Positions 36,551 to 45,242 of a stretch of DNA of 64,000 nt are shown here, piece by piece; the first letter of the stretch is position 1, and each line of letters starts with the position of its first letter. The translations under genes and the position numbers were made by a program. The notes beneath the pieces were generated by a model. The model was not told the origin of the DNA. It saw nothing but the letters and a program-made list of their open reading frames with translations, and searched no databases. The stretch spans positions 1,219,068 to 1,283,067 of the forward strand of contig NZ_JAJCVJ010000002.1 of assembly GCF_020567425.1 (NCBI RefSeq). Reading direction: 5' to 3'. This DNA is from Salinirubrum litoreum (GTDB taxonomy: Archaea; Halobacteriota; Halobacteria; Halobacteriales; Haloferacaceae).

Positions 36551-36698
36551 CGACCAGATCGTCGAGTTCGACTTCTTCCACAGCGCCCTCACAGACTGCA
36601 CACGCGTCGACGCGCTGGGGTGCGGGACTCCCTTCCATGTGGAGGTTGCCACAGCCGGTACAGACCTGGAACGTCGCGTCGAGCAGACACCCCGCCGT
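36543..36698 (-). pseudogene. Zinc-ribbon protein fragment without a start codon
   Basis: The reading frame encodes ATFQVCTGCGNLHMEG, then DACAVCEGAVEEVELDDLVGL and a stop. That is two CxxC knuckles and an acidic tail, a typical short haloarchaeal zinc ribbon. Upstream it is closed by TGA after 52 codons and has no ATG, GTG or TTG before the first CxxC, so the 5' part is missing or frameshifted. The only ATG is after the first knuckle. It abuts the 37-nt repeat array, which may have damaged or moved it. Confidence 0.5.
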
Positions 36699-36933
36699 TC
36701 ACCCGGTCGAGTGGTAGTTCTTGTGGCAGGTCGACCGGTCTCTCTCTCGGAGGACTCGCTCCAGTCGAAACGGTGGCGTTTCCAGTCCGCACGACTACGG
36801 GTGTCACGGGTCGACACCGTGGCCTCACACGCTCGTCGCCGGCGTGTGCAGTGGCGCGCTGTACTCGGCGCTGACGGGCGAGACCGCCGGACCAACCTAT
36901 ATTGACGCGCCCGTTCTCGTTACAAGTGAACAC
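36699..36933. other. Gap with a strong TATA element before the antiporter operon
   Basis: No gene is supported here. A CTATATT element at 36898-36904 is the clearest A/T box. It is symmetric enough to serve either strand and lies about 30 nt upstream of the ATG of the short ORF that leads into the antiporter operon. Confidence 0.4.
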
Positions 36934-37116
36934 ATGTCGTGGTACGCACGATCTGGCGAGAACGGAACGAGTCGTGTGTCCGATAATCGTCCGAAAAAAG
37001 TTGAAAACAGACGAAATATTGAATACCGGGCGAGTTGTCCGGAAGCTAGACAACAGATGGTGCCCAAACAGCTATTCCTCTCTTCGCCGCCGCGACCCGC
37101 CGGGTGGTCGCCGTGA
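36934..37116 (+). CDS. Short upstream ORF leading into mnhE
   Basis: This 60-codon ORF starts MSWYARSGENG and ends RPAGWSP. It follows a TATA box at leaderless spacing, and its stop overlaps the GTG of mnhE (GTGA), the same junction used throughout the downstream operon. The middle is unusually A/T-rich for this genome (about 36985-37030). It could be a translated leader coupling ribosomes into mnhE, or chance. No family recognised. Confidence 0.3.
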   Translation: MSWYARSGENGTSRVSDNRPKKVENRRNIEYRASCPEARQQMVPKQLFLSSPPRPAGWSP

Positions 37117-38168
37117 GCACGCTCGTCGCGGTGGTCTCCGACCGGGGGCGACTCCGAGACACGGTGTCGTACGTCTGCAGAGAGGCACGCGACGCGACCC
37201 GGTTCGAGTCGGTCACCGTCCGGTTTCTCGTCCCCGCCGGCGGTGGCCCGGACGGCCTCCAGCGACCGGCCGCCCGGGCGCTCGCCGACCGAGTCGCCGC
37301 CCTCGCCGAGCGAGAGCCACGCGGTCGGGTCACGGTCGAGACGCAGGTGGTGACGCTCGCGGGGGAGACGCCCGCCGAGCGCGTCGACTCGCTGATCCGG
37401 ACGCTCCCCCCGGAGACGACGCTCGTCGTCTCGATGCCCGCACTCGCGGAGTTCACCCCGTCGGCGGTCGCCGACGGACTCGCCCGCGCGGCCCGGTCGT
37501 CGATCAGCGTCGAGCGTGCGCCGGTCGGTCGTCGGATCGTCCGGCCGCCGGTCGCGCTCCCGCGAACGAGTCGCCGCGTCGTCGCGACGTTCGGCGTCTC
37601 GCTGGCGTTCTACCTCGCGCTGGGCGATCCGACGAAACCGTTCGACCTCGCGACCGGCGTGGCGAGTGCGGCGGTCGTCGCGGCACTCCTCTCGCGGGTC
37701 GCCTTCGAGCGTGACCCCTCGTCCGCCAGCGTCCGCCGATTCGCCCGGGCGGTCGTCTTCCTCCCGTCCCTGCTGGTCGCCGTCGTCCGTGCCAACCTCG
37801 CGATGGCGGCGGTCGTCCTCGACCCGCGACTCCCCATCGACCCCCAGTTGGTCCGGATTCCGGCACCCGAGGGGCGACTCGCCCGCGCACTGCTGGCGAA
37901 CAGTATCACGCTGACGCCGGGGACGCTGACGGTCGAGGTGACCGACGACGAACTCGTCGTCCACACGCTGACCGCCGGGACTCGTGCCGACCTGCTGTCT
38001 GGCGATCTCCAGCGGGCGGTGACGTACGTGATGACCGGCGAGCGCCGGGAGTCCGAGTCGCGCGCCGGACGCCAGCCACCCGCGTCCCACAGCGGGCACC
38101 ACCCGCCCGAATCGCCCGCCGACCGACCGCAGGCGAACAGTGCCGCGCTCCGCGAGGGAGGTGACTGA
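37113..38168 (+). CDS. mnhE: Mrp/Mnh antiporter subunit E with N-terminal extension
   Basis: The C-terminal part (about residues 150-300) is MnhE: two membrane helices (RRVVATFGVSLAFYLALGD, FARAVVFLPSLLVAVVRANLAMAAVVLDPR) and the conserved LLANSITLTPGTLTVEV. About 140 residues come first, a Rossmann-like UspA-type domain (STLVAVVSDRGRLRDTVSYVC), as in haloarchaeal MnhE. A polar His/Pro tail ends it. The protein is part of a cation/proton antiporter complex in the membrane. The GTG at 37113 is chosen for its 4-nt overlap; GTG 37104 is possible. Confidence 0.9.
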   Translation: MSTLVAVVSDRGRLRDTVSYVCREARDATRFESVTVRFLVPAGGGPDGLQRPAARALADRVAALAEREPRGRVTVETQVVTLAGETPAERVDSLIRTLPPETTLVVSMPALAEFTPSAVADGLARAARSSISVERAPVGRRIVRPPVALPRTSRRVVATFGVSLAFYLALGDPTKPFDLATGVASAAVVAALLSRVAFERDPSSASVRRFARAVVFLPSLLVAVVRANLAMAAVVLDPRLPIDPQLVRIPAPEGRLARALLANSITLTPGTLTVEVTDDELVVHTLTAGTRADLLSGDLQRAVTYVMTGERRESESRAGRQPPASHSGHHPPESPADRPQANSAALREGGD

Positions 38169-38452
38169 TGGCGACCGCTCCGCTCGTCGCCGACATCCTC
38201 CTCGCGGGAGCGGCCGTCATCGTCACCCTCGGGGTGGTCCTGCTCGGTCGGATCGTCCTCGGGCCGACGACCCCCGACCGGGTCGTCGCGGTCAACGTCG
38301 TCGGCACCGCCACGGTCGTCGTCATCGCCCTCGTCGCGGCGGCACTCGACCAACCGGGCTACCTCGACGTGGCGCTGGTGTACGCCCTGCTCAACTTCCT
38401 GCTGTCGGTCGGACTAGCGAAGTTCAGCATCGAGCGCGGAGGTGTGCTGTGA
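38168..38452 (+). CDS. mnhF: Mrp/Mnh antiporter subunit F
   Basis: This 94-aa protein has three membrane helices and the MnhF signature VLLGRIVLGPTTPDRVVAVNVVGT after helix 1. It is a small structural subunit of the Na+(K+)/H+ antiporter complex. It shares one base with mnhE (TGATG) and one with mnhG. Confidence 0.93.
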   Translation: MATAPLVADILLAGAAVIVTLGVVLLGRIVLGPTTPDRVVAVNVVGTATVVVIALVAAALDQPGYLDVALVYALLNFLLSVGLAKFSIERGGVL

Positions 38453-38901
38453 TGGCTGTTCCGCTCTTGTCCGCCGGTCTCACGGTCGATCCGGCCGGTC
38501 CACTGCAGGTCGCCGGCCTCTCCGCCGAGGCGGTCCTCGTCGCCCTGCTGGTCGCGGGCAGCGCGTTCTTCTCGCTCGTGGCGGTGGTCGGCTTCTACCG
38601 CCTCCCGGACGTGTACTCCCGCGCGCACGCCGCCTCGAAGAGCGAGACGCTCGGCGCGTTGCTCGCGTTCTCGGCGGCCGGCGTGGTGTTCGGTCTCGGG
38701 CAGGCGAGCCTGAAACTCGCCTTGCTCGCGCTGTTCGTCCTCGTCACCGGGCCGACTGCGGCCCACGCCGTCGTCCGATCTGCCGCCGACGCCGGCCGCA
38801 CGCCGTGGACCCGAGAGACGGGGATCACCGACGGCGGCGCGTCGACCGACGACGCCGGCGTGGCGGAGACGCCGACCGACACCGGGGAGGCGGACCGATG
38901 A
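38452..38901 (+). CDS. mnhG: Mrp/Mnh antiporter subunit G
   Basis: This 149-aa protein has three membrane helices with the MnhG/PhaG core FYRLPDVYSRAHAASKSETLG. The last 35 residues are an acidic soluble tail (ETGITDGGASTDDAG). It is a structural subunit of the cation/proton antiporter. It starts within the mnhF stop and overlaps the next gene by ATGA. Confidence 0.92.
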   Translation: MAVPLLSAGLTVDPAGPLQVAGLSAEAVLVALLVAGSAFFSLVAVVGFYRLPDVYSRAHAASKSETLGALLAFSAAGVVFGLGQASLKLALLALFVLVTGPTAAHAVVRSAADAGRTPWTRETGITDGGASTDDAGVAETPTDTGEADR

Positions 38902-39449
38902 CCCTGCTCGCCGAGTCGGTGCTGATCGTCGCCCTGCTGACGTTCGTCGTCTGCGTCGCGGCGCTGACCGCGGTCGTCCGCGACGTGCTGACCGCGGTCG
39001 TCGTCTTCGCGGCCTACAGCCTCGGACTGGCGATCATCTGGGTCGTCTTCCGGGCACCCGACGTGGGCCTCACCGAGGCCGCTGTCGGTGCGGGCGTGAC
39101 GACCTCGCTGTTCATCCTGACGATCAGCCGGACCGTCCGGCCGTCCAGCGACCGCGTCGTCGTCCGCCGGCGATCCATCAAGCCGGTCTCGGTCCTCGTC
39201 GTGGTCGGGGTCGTCGCCGGACTCCTGTTGACCGTGCCGGCACTCCCGGCCGTCGGTGCGAGCGAGACCCCGGTGTTCGGGCCCGTCACGGAGTACTACC
39301 TGACGGACACGCCCGAGCGCGGCATCGACAACGCCGTGACCGCCGTGCTGGTCGTCTACCGTGGGTTCGACACCTTCGGCGAGGTCGCGGTCGTGTTCGC
39401 GGCCGCCGTCGCCACTCTCGCGGTGCTCGGCCGGGAGGTGGTGGCGTGA
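38898..39449 (+). CDS. Antiporter subunit, MbhD/MbhE-like (split MrpA C-terminus)
   Basis: This 183-aa membrane protein has a first half that is the DUF4040/MbhD module (RDVLTAVVVFAAYSLGLAIIW, then PDVGLTEAAVGAGVTTSLF). Its second half matches the MbhE-type end of MrpA (DNAVTAVLVVYRGFDTFGEVAVV). In bacteria these modules are fused behind the large ND5-like MrpA; here they form a separate protein. It overlaps both neighbours by 4 nt. Confidence 0.88.
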   Translation: MTLLAESVLIVALLTFVVCVAALTAVVRDVLTAVVVFAAYSLGLAIIWVVFRAPDVGLTEAAVGAGVTTSLFILTISRTVRPSSDRVVVRRRSIKPVSVLVVVGVVAGLLLTVPALPAVGASETPVFGPVTEYYLTDTPERGIDNAVTAVLVVYRGFDTFGEVAVVFAAAVATLAVLGREVVA

Positions 39450-39949
39450 GTCACACGCCCTTCACCGACAGTCCGGTCGTCACGACGACGGTCAGACTGC
39501 TCTCCCCGTTCGTGCTCACCTTCGGCCTGTTCACGATGTTCCACGGGACGACCTCGGTCGGCGGCGGCTTCCAGGGCGGCGTCGTCGCCGCGGCGATGGT
39601 CATCACGGTCGCGTTCGCACTCGGGTTCGCACCGACCGCGAACTGGATCGACGCCCGGGCTCTCGGCGCACTCGTCGCCAGCGGCGTCGTCGTCTTCGGC
39701 GTCGTCGCGCTGGCAGGACTCGCGTTCGGCGGCGCGTTCCTCCAACTCGACGTGCTACCGATCCCGAACGCGACCGTCTACGCGACCGAGGCAATCGAGG
39801 TCGGCATCGGCGCGACCGTCGGAGCCGTCATCGTCGTCCTGTTCGTCCGGATCGGCGAGGGGAACACCGAGACGACCGAGACCGTCTCGGCCGACTCCGC
39901 GAGACCGCCCCACGGCTCCGACGCCAGCGAGGAGGCCCGCGGTGAGTAG
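39446..39949 (+). CDS. mnhB: Mrp/Mnh antiporter subunit B
   Basis: This 167-aa protein has four membrane helices and the MnhB signature LFTMFHGTTSVGGGFQGGVVAAAM (GGGFQGG glycine-rich loop). A polar, acidic C-terminal tail follows. It starts with GTG inside the preceding stop. The MnhC gene starts 8 nt before this stop, the longest overlap in the operon. Confidence 0.92.
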   Translation: MSHTPFTDSPVVTTTVRLLSPFVLTFGLFTMFHGTTSVGGGFQGGVVAAAMVITVAFALGFAPTANWIDARALGALVASGVVVFGVVALAGLAFGGAFLQLDVLPIPNATVYATEAIEVGIGATVGAVIVVLFVRIGEGNTETTETVSADSARPPHGSDASEEARGE

Positions 39950-40310
39950 CCTCCCGTTCGGCGTCGACCTCTGGGCGGCCCACGTCGCGTACGTCCTGCT
40001 CGTCGGCATCGGCCTGTTCGTGCTGATCAACGACGACGACCTCGTGAAGAAGGTGATCGGCCTGAACATCTTCCAGACGGGCGTGTTCCTCTTCTTCGTC
40101 ACCAGTGCCTACCGCGTCGGGGCACAGCCACCGCTGGTGACCGGCGAGGGACCGTTCGCCAGTCCGCTCCCGCAGGTGTTGATCCTGACGGCCATCGTCG
40201 TCGGCGTCGCGGTCACGGCGGTCGCACTGGCGCTGATCGTCCGCATCTACGGCGAGTACGGCACGCTCCGCGAGGACGTGATCCGACAGCTCCGGGAGGA
40301 GGGACGGTGA
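39942..40310 (+). CDS. mnhC: Mrp/Mnh antiporter subunit C (NuoK-like)
   Basis: This 122-aa protein has three membrane helices and the NuoK/MnhC pattern LIGLNIFQTGVFLF and DPLPQVLILTAIVVGVAVTAVALAL-like end (here SPLPQVLILTAIVVG). It is homologous to complex I subunit NuoK and helps form the ion path. The start codon is GTG. Confidence 0.92.
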   Translation: MSSLPFGVDLWAAHVAYVLLVGIGLFVLINDDDLVKKVIGLNIFQTGVFLFFVTSAYRVGAQPPLVTGEGPFASPLPQVLILTAIVVGVAVTAVALALIVRIYGEYGTLREDVIRQLREEGR

Positions 40311-41896
40311 GCGTCCTGCTCGCCCTGCTGGTCGCGGTCCCCCTGCTGGCCGCAGTCCTCCCGCTGTTCCTCGCGCCGTGGAACCGCCGGGTCGCTCGTG
40401 GGGTCGTCCTCGCCGCACTCCTCGCACAGATCGCACTCGCGGGTGGGCTCGCGTGGCGGGTCCTCACGGGCGGCGCGACGACCTACGTGATCGGGGCCAT
40501 CCCGGCGTCGTTCGGCATCGGGCTGGCGGGTGATCGGCTGACAGCCGTACTCGTGGTCCTCGTCGCGCTGGCCGGCCTCGGCGCGTACCTCGTCGGCGGC
40601 ATCGACCGGGGGCCGGCCGGGAGTCTCTGGCTCCTGCTGGTAGCCGGGTTGACCGGCGTGGTCGTCACGGCCGACGTGTTCAACCTCTACGTCTTCCTCG
40701 AGATCTCGGGGCTGGCGGCCTACGCGCTCGTCGCGTCGGCGCGGGACGTGGACGCGGCGGTCGCCGCCTTCACCTACCTGCTGGTCGGCACCGTCGGCGC
40801 GACGCTGTACCTGCTCGGCGTCGGCTACGTCTTCGTGGCCACCGGGACGCTGGCGATGGCCGACATCGCCGTCGCCCTCCCGACTGTCGGCTACGACTCG
40901 ACGCTCGTGATCGCCGGCTTCGTGCTGATGGCGGTGGGGCTGTCGGTGAAGCTGGCGCTGTTCCCGCTCCACTCGTGGAAGCCGGCGGCGTACGCCAGCG
41001 CGCCCCCCGCCGTGGCCGCGATGCTCGCGGCGCTCGGCTCGACGGTCGCGGGCTACGCGCTGCTCCGCCTGACCTACGGCGTCTTCGGTGTCGCGTTCCT
41101 CGGTGCGGTGCCCACGGTGCAGGTCCTGCTCGTGGTCGGCGGTCTCGTCAGCGTCGTCGCCGGCGGGGTGCTCGCGCTCCGGGCGACCGACGTCCGTCGA
41201 CTGCTCGCCTACTCGTCTGTCTCGCAGTTCGGCCTGTTCGCGGTCGGGTTGGCGCTCGCAACGCCGCTCGCGGTCGCCGGGGCGCTCGTCACTCTCGTCG
41301 GTCACGCGGTGGCGAAGGGCGGTCTGTTCGTCGCGGCCGGTGCGCTGGCCCGCGCTGGCGACCTCCGGACCCTCGACGACTACGCCGGCCTCGGGCGGCG
41401 TGCCCCGGTCGTCGCCGGCGCGATTGCACTACTCGGGACGAGCCTCGTCGGTCTCCCGCCGACGGTCGGCTTCGCCGGGAAGTACCTGCTCGCGCTCGGC
41501 GGCCTCGAACAGGGGTCGGCGCTCGGCCTGCTGTCGGCCGGGATCGTGGTCCTCAGTACCCTGCTGTCGCTGGCCTACGTTGGCCGCCTCGTGGAGCGTC
41601 TCTACCTCGGCAGTCCGCCGGGTGCCACGCCAACCGAAAGCGAGTCGGCGACCGACCGCAGGGAGGGAGCCGACGCGGCCACCGACGGCGGCGTCTCTCC
41701 GTCGGCCGACGGCGGTGTCTCCGACACCGACGCGGACGCGTCGCAGGCCGGCGGTGACGACGGCGTCGACCCGATCAGCCCGGCGACCCCGGCGCTGGTC
41801 GTCCTCGTCGTCGCCGCCGTCCTCGTGCTGGCACTCGGCCTCGGGTCGTCGGCACTGACCGACTGGCTCGCACCGGTCGTGGAGGGGTGGCTGTGA
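40307..41896 (+). CDS. mnhD: Antiporter subunit D, ND-type (first of three)
   Basis: This 529-aa protein has about 14 membrane helices of the ND2/4/5 family, with DVFNLYVFLEISGLAAYALVA (key Glu in helix 5), the VKLALFPLHSWKPAAYASAPP Lys helix, and HAVAKGGLFVAAGAL (second Lys). These residues pass protons in MnhD and complex I. An acidic loop of about 55 residues near the end (GATPTESESATDRREGADAATD) is a halophilic insert. The start is GTG in a GTGA overlap. Confidence 0.92.
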   Translation: MSVLLALLVAVPLLAAVLPLFLAPWNRRVARGVVLAALLAQIALAGGLAWRVLTGGATTYVIGAIPASFGIGLAGDRLTAVLVVLVALAGLGAYLVGGIDRGPAGSLWLLLVAGLTGVVVTADVFNLYVFLEISGLAAYALVASARDVDAAVAAFTYLLVGTVGATLYLLGVGYVFVATGTLAMADIAVALPTVGYDSTLVIAGFVLMAVGLSVKLALFPLHSWKPAAYASAPPAVAAMLAALGSTVAGYALLRLTYGVFGVAFLGAVPTVQVLLVVGGLVSVVAGGVLALRATDVRRLLAYSSVSQFGLFAVGLALATPLAVAGALVTLVGHAVAKGGLFVAAGALARAGDLRTLDDYAGLGRRAPVVAGAIALLGTSLVGLPPTVGFAGKYLLALGGLEQGSALGLLSAGIVVLSTLLSLAYVGRLVERLYLGSPPGATPTESESATDRREGADAATDGGVSPSADGGVSDTDADASQAGGDDGVDPISPATPALVVLVVAAVLVLALGLGSSALTDWLAPVVEGWL

Positions 41897-43503
41897 CCGA
41901 CTCACTGCTTCCCGTGCTCGCCGTGCTCCTCCCGGCACTGGCGGTCCCGCTGATCTACGCCACCGGCTCTCGACCGAACCTCCGGGAGACGTGGACCATG
42001 CTGGCGGCGCTCGGGACCTTCGCGGTCGTCGCGGTCATGGTCCGGTCGGGCGAGACGCTCGTCACGCCGCTCGGCTCGTTCGCCGGCTTCGAACTCGGGT
42101 TGCGAGCCGACTCGGCGGGCCTGCTCTTCGCCCTGCTGGCGTCCACGTTGTGGATCGCGACCAGTCTCTACAGCGTCGGCTACATGCGCGGACTGGACGA
42201 ACACGACCAGACGCGCTACTTCGCCGCCTTCGCGGCCAGCATCGCCGCGACGATGGGCGTCGCGCTGTCGGCGGACCTGCTGACGCTGTTCGTCTTCTAC
42301 GAACTGCTGACGCTGGCGACCTACCCGCTGGTCGCGCACGCCGGCGACGAGGAGGCCCGCAGCGCGGGGCGGCAGTATCTCGGCTACACCCTCGGCGGCG
42401 GCGTCCTCGCGCTTGGTGGCATCCTGCTGGTGCAGGTCGCGGCGTCGTCGGTGGCGTTCGTCCCCGGCGGCATCGGGGCGCTGGCGGTCGCGGACCCGAC
42501 GCTCGGCCGCGTGGCCTTCGCCCTGCTGGTCGCCGGCTTCGGCGTGAAGGCGGCGGTGATCCCGTTCCACACGTGGCTCCCGACCGCGATGGTCGCCCCG
42601 ACGCCCGTCTCCGGCCTGCTCCACGCGGTCGCGGTCGTCAAGAGCGGTGCCTTCGCCGTCACCCGGAGCGTCCTGTACGTCTTCGGCCCGGAGACCGCCG
42701 AGGCGCTCGGGACGGCGCTCCCGCTTGCGATCTTCGCGGCGGCCACGATGATCCTCGCGGGCGTCGTCGGCCTCCGACAGGACAACCTCAAGCGCGGACT
42801 GGCCTTCTCGACGATCAGCCAGTTGTCGTACATCGTGCTCGGCGTCGCCCTGTTGACGCCGGTCGCGGCGTTCGGGGCGCTCTTGCACGTCGTCGCGCAC
42901 GCATTCATGAAGATCACCCTGTTCTTCGCGGCGGGGCTGATCTACGTCGAGACGGGCGAGAAGTACGTCTCGGACCTCGCGGGCGTCGGTCGCCGACTGC
43001 CCCTGACGATGGCCGCCTTCGCCGTCGCCGCCGCCGGCCTGATCGGCTTCCCACTGGTCGCCGGCTTCGTCAGCAAGTTCCACCTGCTGGTCGGCGCGGC
43101 CGAGAGCGCGAGTCCCGTCTTCGTCGGCGCGTTCCTCGTCGCGGGGCTGCTGAAGTTGCTGTACTTCTGGCCCATCGTCTACGTGGCGTTCTTCGGCGGC
43201 GACGGCGGCCCGGCGAGTCGCCACGCCTTCGCGCCGCCACACGCTGGCGGGCACGCGGCTAACGACGCCGCGCCGACCACACACGGATCGACCGACGGCG
43301 GCGTCGACAACGCCGGCGGCGGACTCGCCGGTGACGCCTCCGCCTTCGCACCGACGACTCACCGCTGGGGCCTCGAAGCGTCGCCGTTCGTTCTCGGACC
43401 GATCCTGTTCACGGTCGGCGTGGCGGTCCTGCTGGGCCTCCTGCCGACGGCGTTCCCGTTCTGGGACCTCGCGCAGGCGGCCGTGACGGAGGTGTTCGGA
43501 TGA
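41893..43503 (+). CDS. Antiporter ND-type subunit (second of three)
   Basis: This 536-aa protein is a proton-conducting ND-family member with 14 helices. TLFVFYELLTLATYPLVAHAG carries the helix-5 Glu, FGVKAAVIPFHTWLPTAMVAPTPVSGLLHAVAVVKSG the first Lys region, and HAFMKITLFFAAGLIYVETG the second. It also has a Gly/His-rich loop (about 450-490). This type resembles MbhH/MnhD of archaeal membrane hydrogenase and Mrp complexes. It overlaps its neighbours by 4 nt. Confidence 0.92.
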   Translation: MTDSLLPVLAVLLPALAVPLIYATGSRPNLRETWTMLAALGTFAVVAVMVRSGETLVTPLGSFAGFELGLRADSAGLLFALLASTLWIATSLYSVGYMRGLDEHDQTRYFAAFAASIAATMGVALSADLLTLFVFYELLTLATYPLVAHAGDEEARSAGRQYLGYTLGGGVLALGGILLVQVAASSVAFVPGGIGALAVADPTLGRVAFALLVAGFGVKAAVIPFHTWLPTAMVAPTPVSGLLHAVAVVKSGAFAVTRSVLYVFGPETAEALGTALPLAIFAAATMILAGVVGLRQDNLKRGLAFSTISQLSYIVLGVALLTPVAAFGALLHVVAHAFMKITLFFAAGLIYVETGEKYVSDLAGVGRRLPLTMAAFAVAAAGLIGFPLVAGFVSKFHLLVGAAESASPVFVGAFLVAGLLKLLYFWPIVYVAFFGGDGGPASRHAFAPPHAGGHAANDAAPTTHGSTDGGVDNAGGGLAGDASAFAPTTHRWGLEASPFVLGPILFTVGVAVLLGLLPTAFPFWDLAQAAVTEVFG

Positions 43504-45242
43504 GCGATCTCCTGCTCGCGGTCCTGGTGACCGACCTCCTCGTCGCGGTCCCGCCGTGGGTCGCGTTCCTGCTCGCGGCGCTGGTCGCGGCGGTCGCACC
43601 ACGACGCGTCGGGGCGGCGGTCGGCGTCCTCGCCACCGCGCTCACGGTCCCGTGGCTGTTGCTCGCACCGAACGGGACGGCGCTCGTCGTCGCACCCTTC
43701 GGCTTCGAGCAGACGCTGTTCCGGGTGGACGACCTCACTCGACCGGTCGGCGCGGTGTTCGGCTTCGTCGCGGCGGTCGCCGTCGCGTACGCCTACGCGA
43801 CCGAGGCCGACCGACGGACGGTCGCCTACGCGCTGGCGTACATGGGTGCCTCGGTCGTGGCGGTCCTGGCCGGCGACTGGCTGACGCTCCTCGTCGCGTG
43901 GGAACTGATGGCCGTCACCGCGACCGTGCTTGTCTGGCACCACGGCGGCGATGCGGTCCGGCCGGCGTTCCGGTACGCGGTCTACCACCTTTTCGGCGGG
44001 ATGGCGCTCGTCGCGGCGGTCGTGCTCCACTACGCCGCGGTCGGCACCTTCACGTACACCGGCGGGTTCACCGACGGGCTTCCGACCCTGCTCGCGCTGT
44101 TCGGGATCGGTGTCAACCTCGGCGTCGTCGGTCTCCACTACTGGATCCCCGACACCTACACGCGACCACACGTCGCGGCGAGTCTCGTCCTCGCCAGCTT
44201 CACGACGAAGGTCGCGGTGTACCTGCTCGTCCGGGTGATCCCCGACGGGAACCTGGTCGTCGCGTGGCTGGGCGGCGCGATGGTGTTGTACGCCGTCACG
44301 CAGGCGATCCTCCAGACGGACGCCCGGCGACTCCTGTCGTACCACATCGTCTCGCAGGTGGGGTACATGGTCGCCGCCGTCGGCGTCGGTATCGCCTCGG
44401 GCACCGCCGGCGCGGTCGCTCACCTCGTGGCGAACGTCCTCTACAAGGGCCTGCTGTTCGTGATCGCCGGCGTACTGCTGTACCGGGTCGGCACCGAGTC
44501 GCTCAAGAAGCTCGGCGGGCTCGGCCGCCGGATGCCGGTCACCTTCGGCGCGTTCCTGATCGCCGCGCTGGCGATCACGGGCACCCCCGGCTTCTCCGGG
44601 TTCGTCAGCAAGGGACTCGTCACGAAGGCGGTCGAGACGACCGGCCCCGACCTGCTGTGGTGGGTCTTGGTCGTCGGCGGCGTCGGGACCGTGATCTCGT
44701 TCGCCAAGTTCGGCTACTACGCCTTCGTCCGGCCGGCACCCGACGACGCGGCGCTCACGGTCCGGCCCGCGCCGTGGTCGCTGACCGCGGTGCTCGTCGT
44801 GATGGCGGTTCCCAGTGTCGTCTTCGGCCTCGCGCCGGGCCTGTTGCTCGACGCGATGCCCGGCGACCCGACCGGCTTCGCCCCCTACGCGACGAGCGAA
44901 CTCGCGAAGGCCGGCGCGACCCTCGCAGTCGGCGTCCTCGCGTTCGTCGTCCTGCGCGGTCCGCTGTCCCGCCTCCCGACGTGGGACGTCCACCGCGTGC
45001 TCCACCCCGCCGGGTCGGCGCTCGCGACGCGGACCGGCGACGCGACCATCGCGGTCGGTGACCGGGCCGACCGACTCCTGACAGCCGCGTTCGGACTGGC
45101 CGGTCGGCTGGTCCGAGTCGCCGGCTCGCCTCGACTCGGGTCCGGTCCCGACGTGGCCGCCGGGCGGCTCGGCCGAGCACTGGTGATCGTCGCCGGCGTC
45201 CTCGCGCTCGCCCTCCTCGTCTCACAACTCCCGATCGCGTGA
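43500..45242 (+). CDS. Antiporter ND-type subunit (third of three), ND5/MrpA-like
   Basis: This 580-aa protein is the longest ND-type subunit. It has the helix-5 motif DWLTLLVAWELMAVTATVLVW, the Lys region GVVGLHYWIPDTYTRPHVAASLVLASFTTKVAVYLL, and HLVANVLYKGLLFVIAGVLLYRVGT. The C-terminal 90 residues include a hydrophilic stretch then a final helix, as in MrpA/NuoL-type subunits with a lateral helix. It probably supplies the ND5-like role that MrpA plays in bacteria, with the MbhD/E part encoded separately. Confidence 0.9.
   Translation: MSDLLLAVLVTDLLVAVPPWVAFLLAALVAAVAPRRVGAAVGVLATALTVPWLLLAPNGTALVVAPFGFEQTLFRVDDLTRPVGAVFGFVAAVAVAYAYATEADRRTVAYALAYMGASVVAVLAGDWLTLLVAWELMAVTATVLVWHHGGDAVRPAFRYAVYHLFGGMALVAAVVLHYAAVGTFTYTGGFTDGLPTLLALFGIGVNLGVVGLHYWIPDTYTRPHVAASLVLASFTTKVAVYLLVRVIPDGNLVVAWLGGAMVLYAVTQAILQTDARRLLSYHIVSQVGYMVAAVGVGIASGTAGAVAHLVANVLYKGLLFVIAGVLLYRVGTESLKKLGGLGRRMPVTFGAFLIAALAITGTPGFSGFVSKGLVTKAVETTGPDLLWWVLVVGGVGTVISFAKFGYYAFVRPAPDDAALTVRPAPWSLTAVLVVMAVPSVVFGLAPGLLLDAMPGDPTGFAPYATSELAKAGATLAVGVLAFVVLRGPLSRLPTWDVHRVLHPAGSALATRTGDATIAVGDRADRLLTAAFGLAGRLVRVAGSPRLGSGPDVAAGRLGRALVIVAGVLALALLVSQLPIA

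Noticed and set aside
41902-43602. A 566-codon minus-strand open frame opposite the second ND-type subunit.
   Set aside because: The plus strand encodes a complete ND-family protein with key Glu/Lys motifs; the antisense frame is Arg/Asp/Gln-rich and domain-free.
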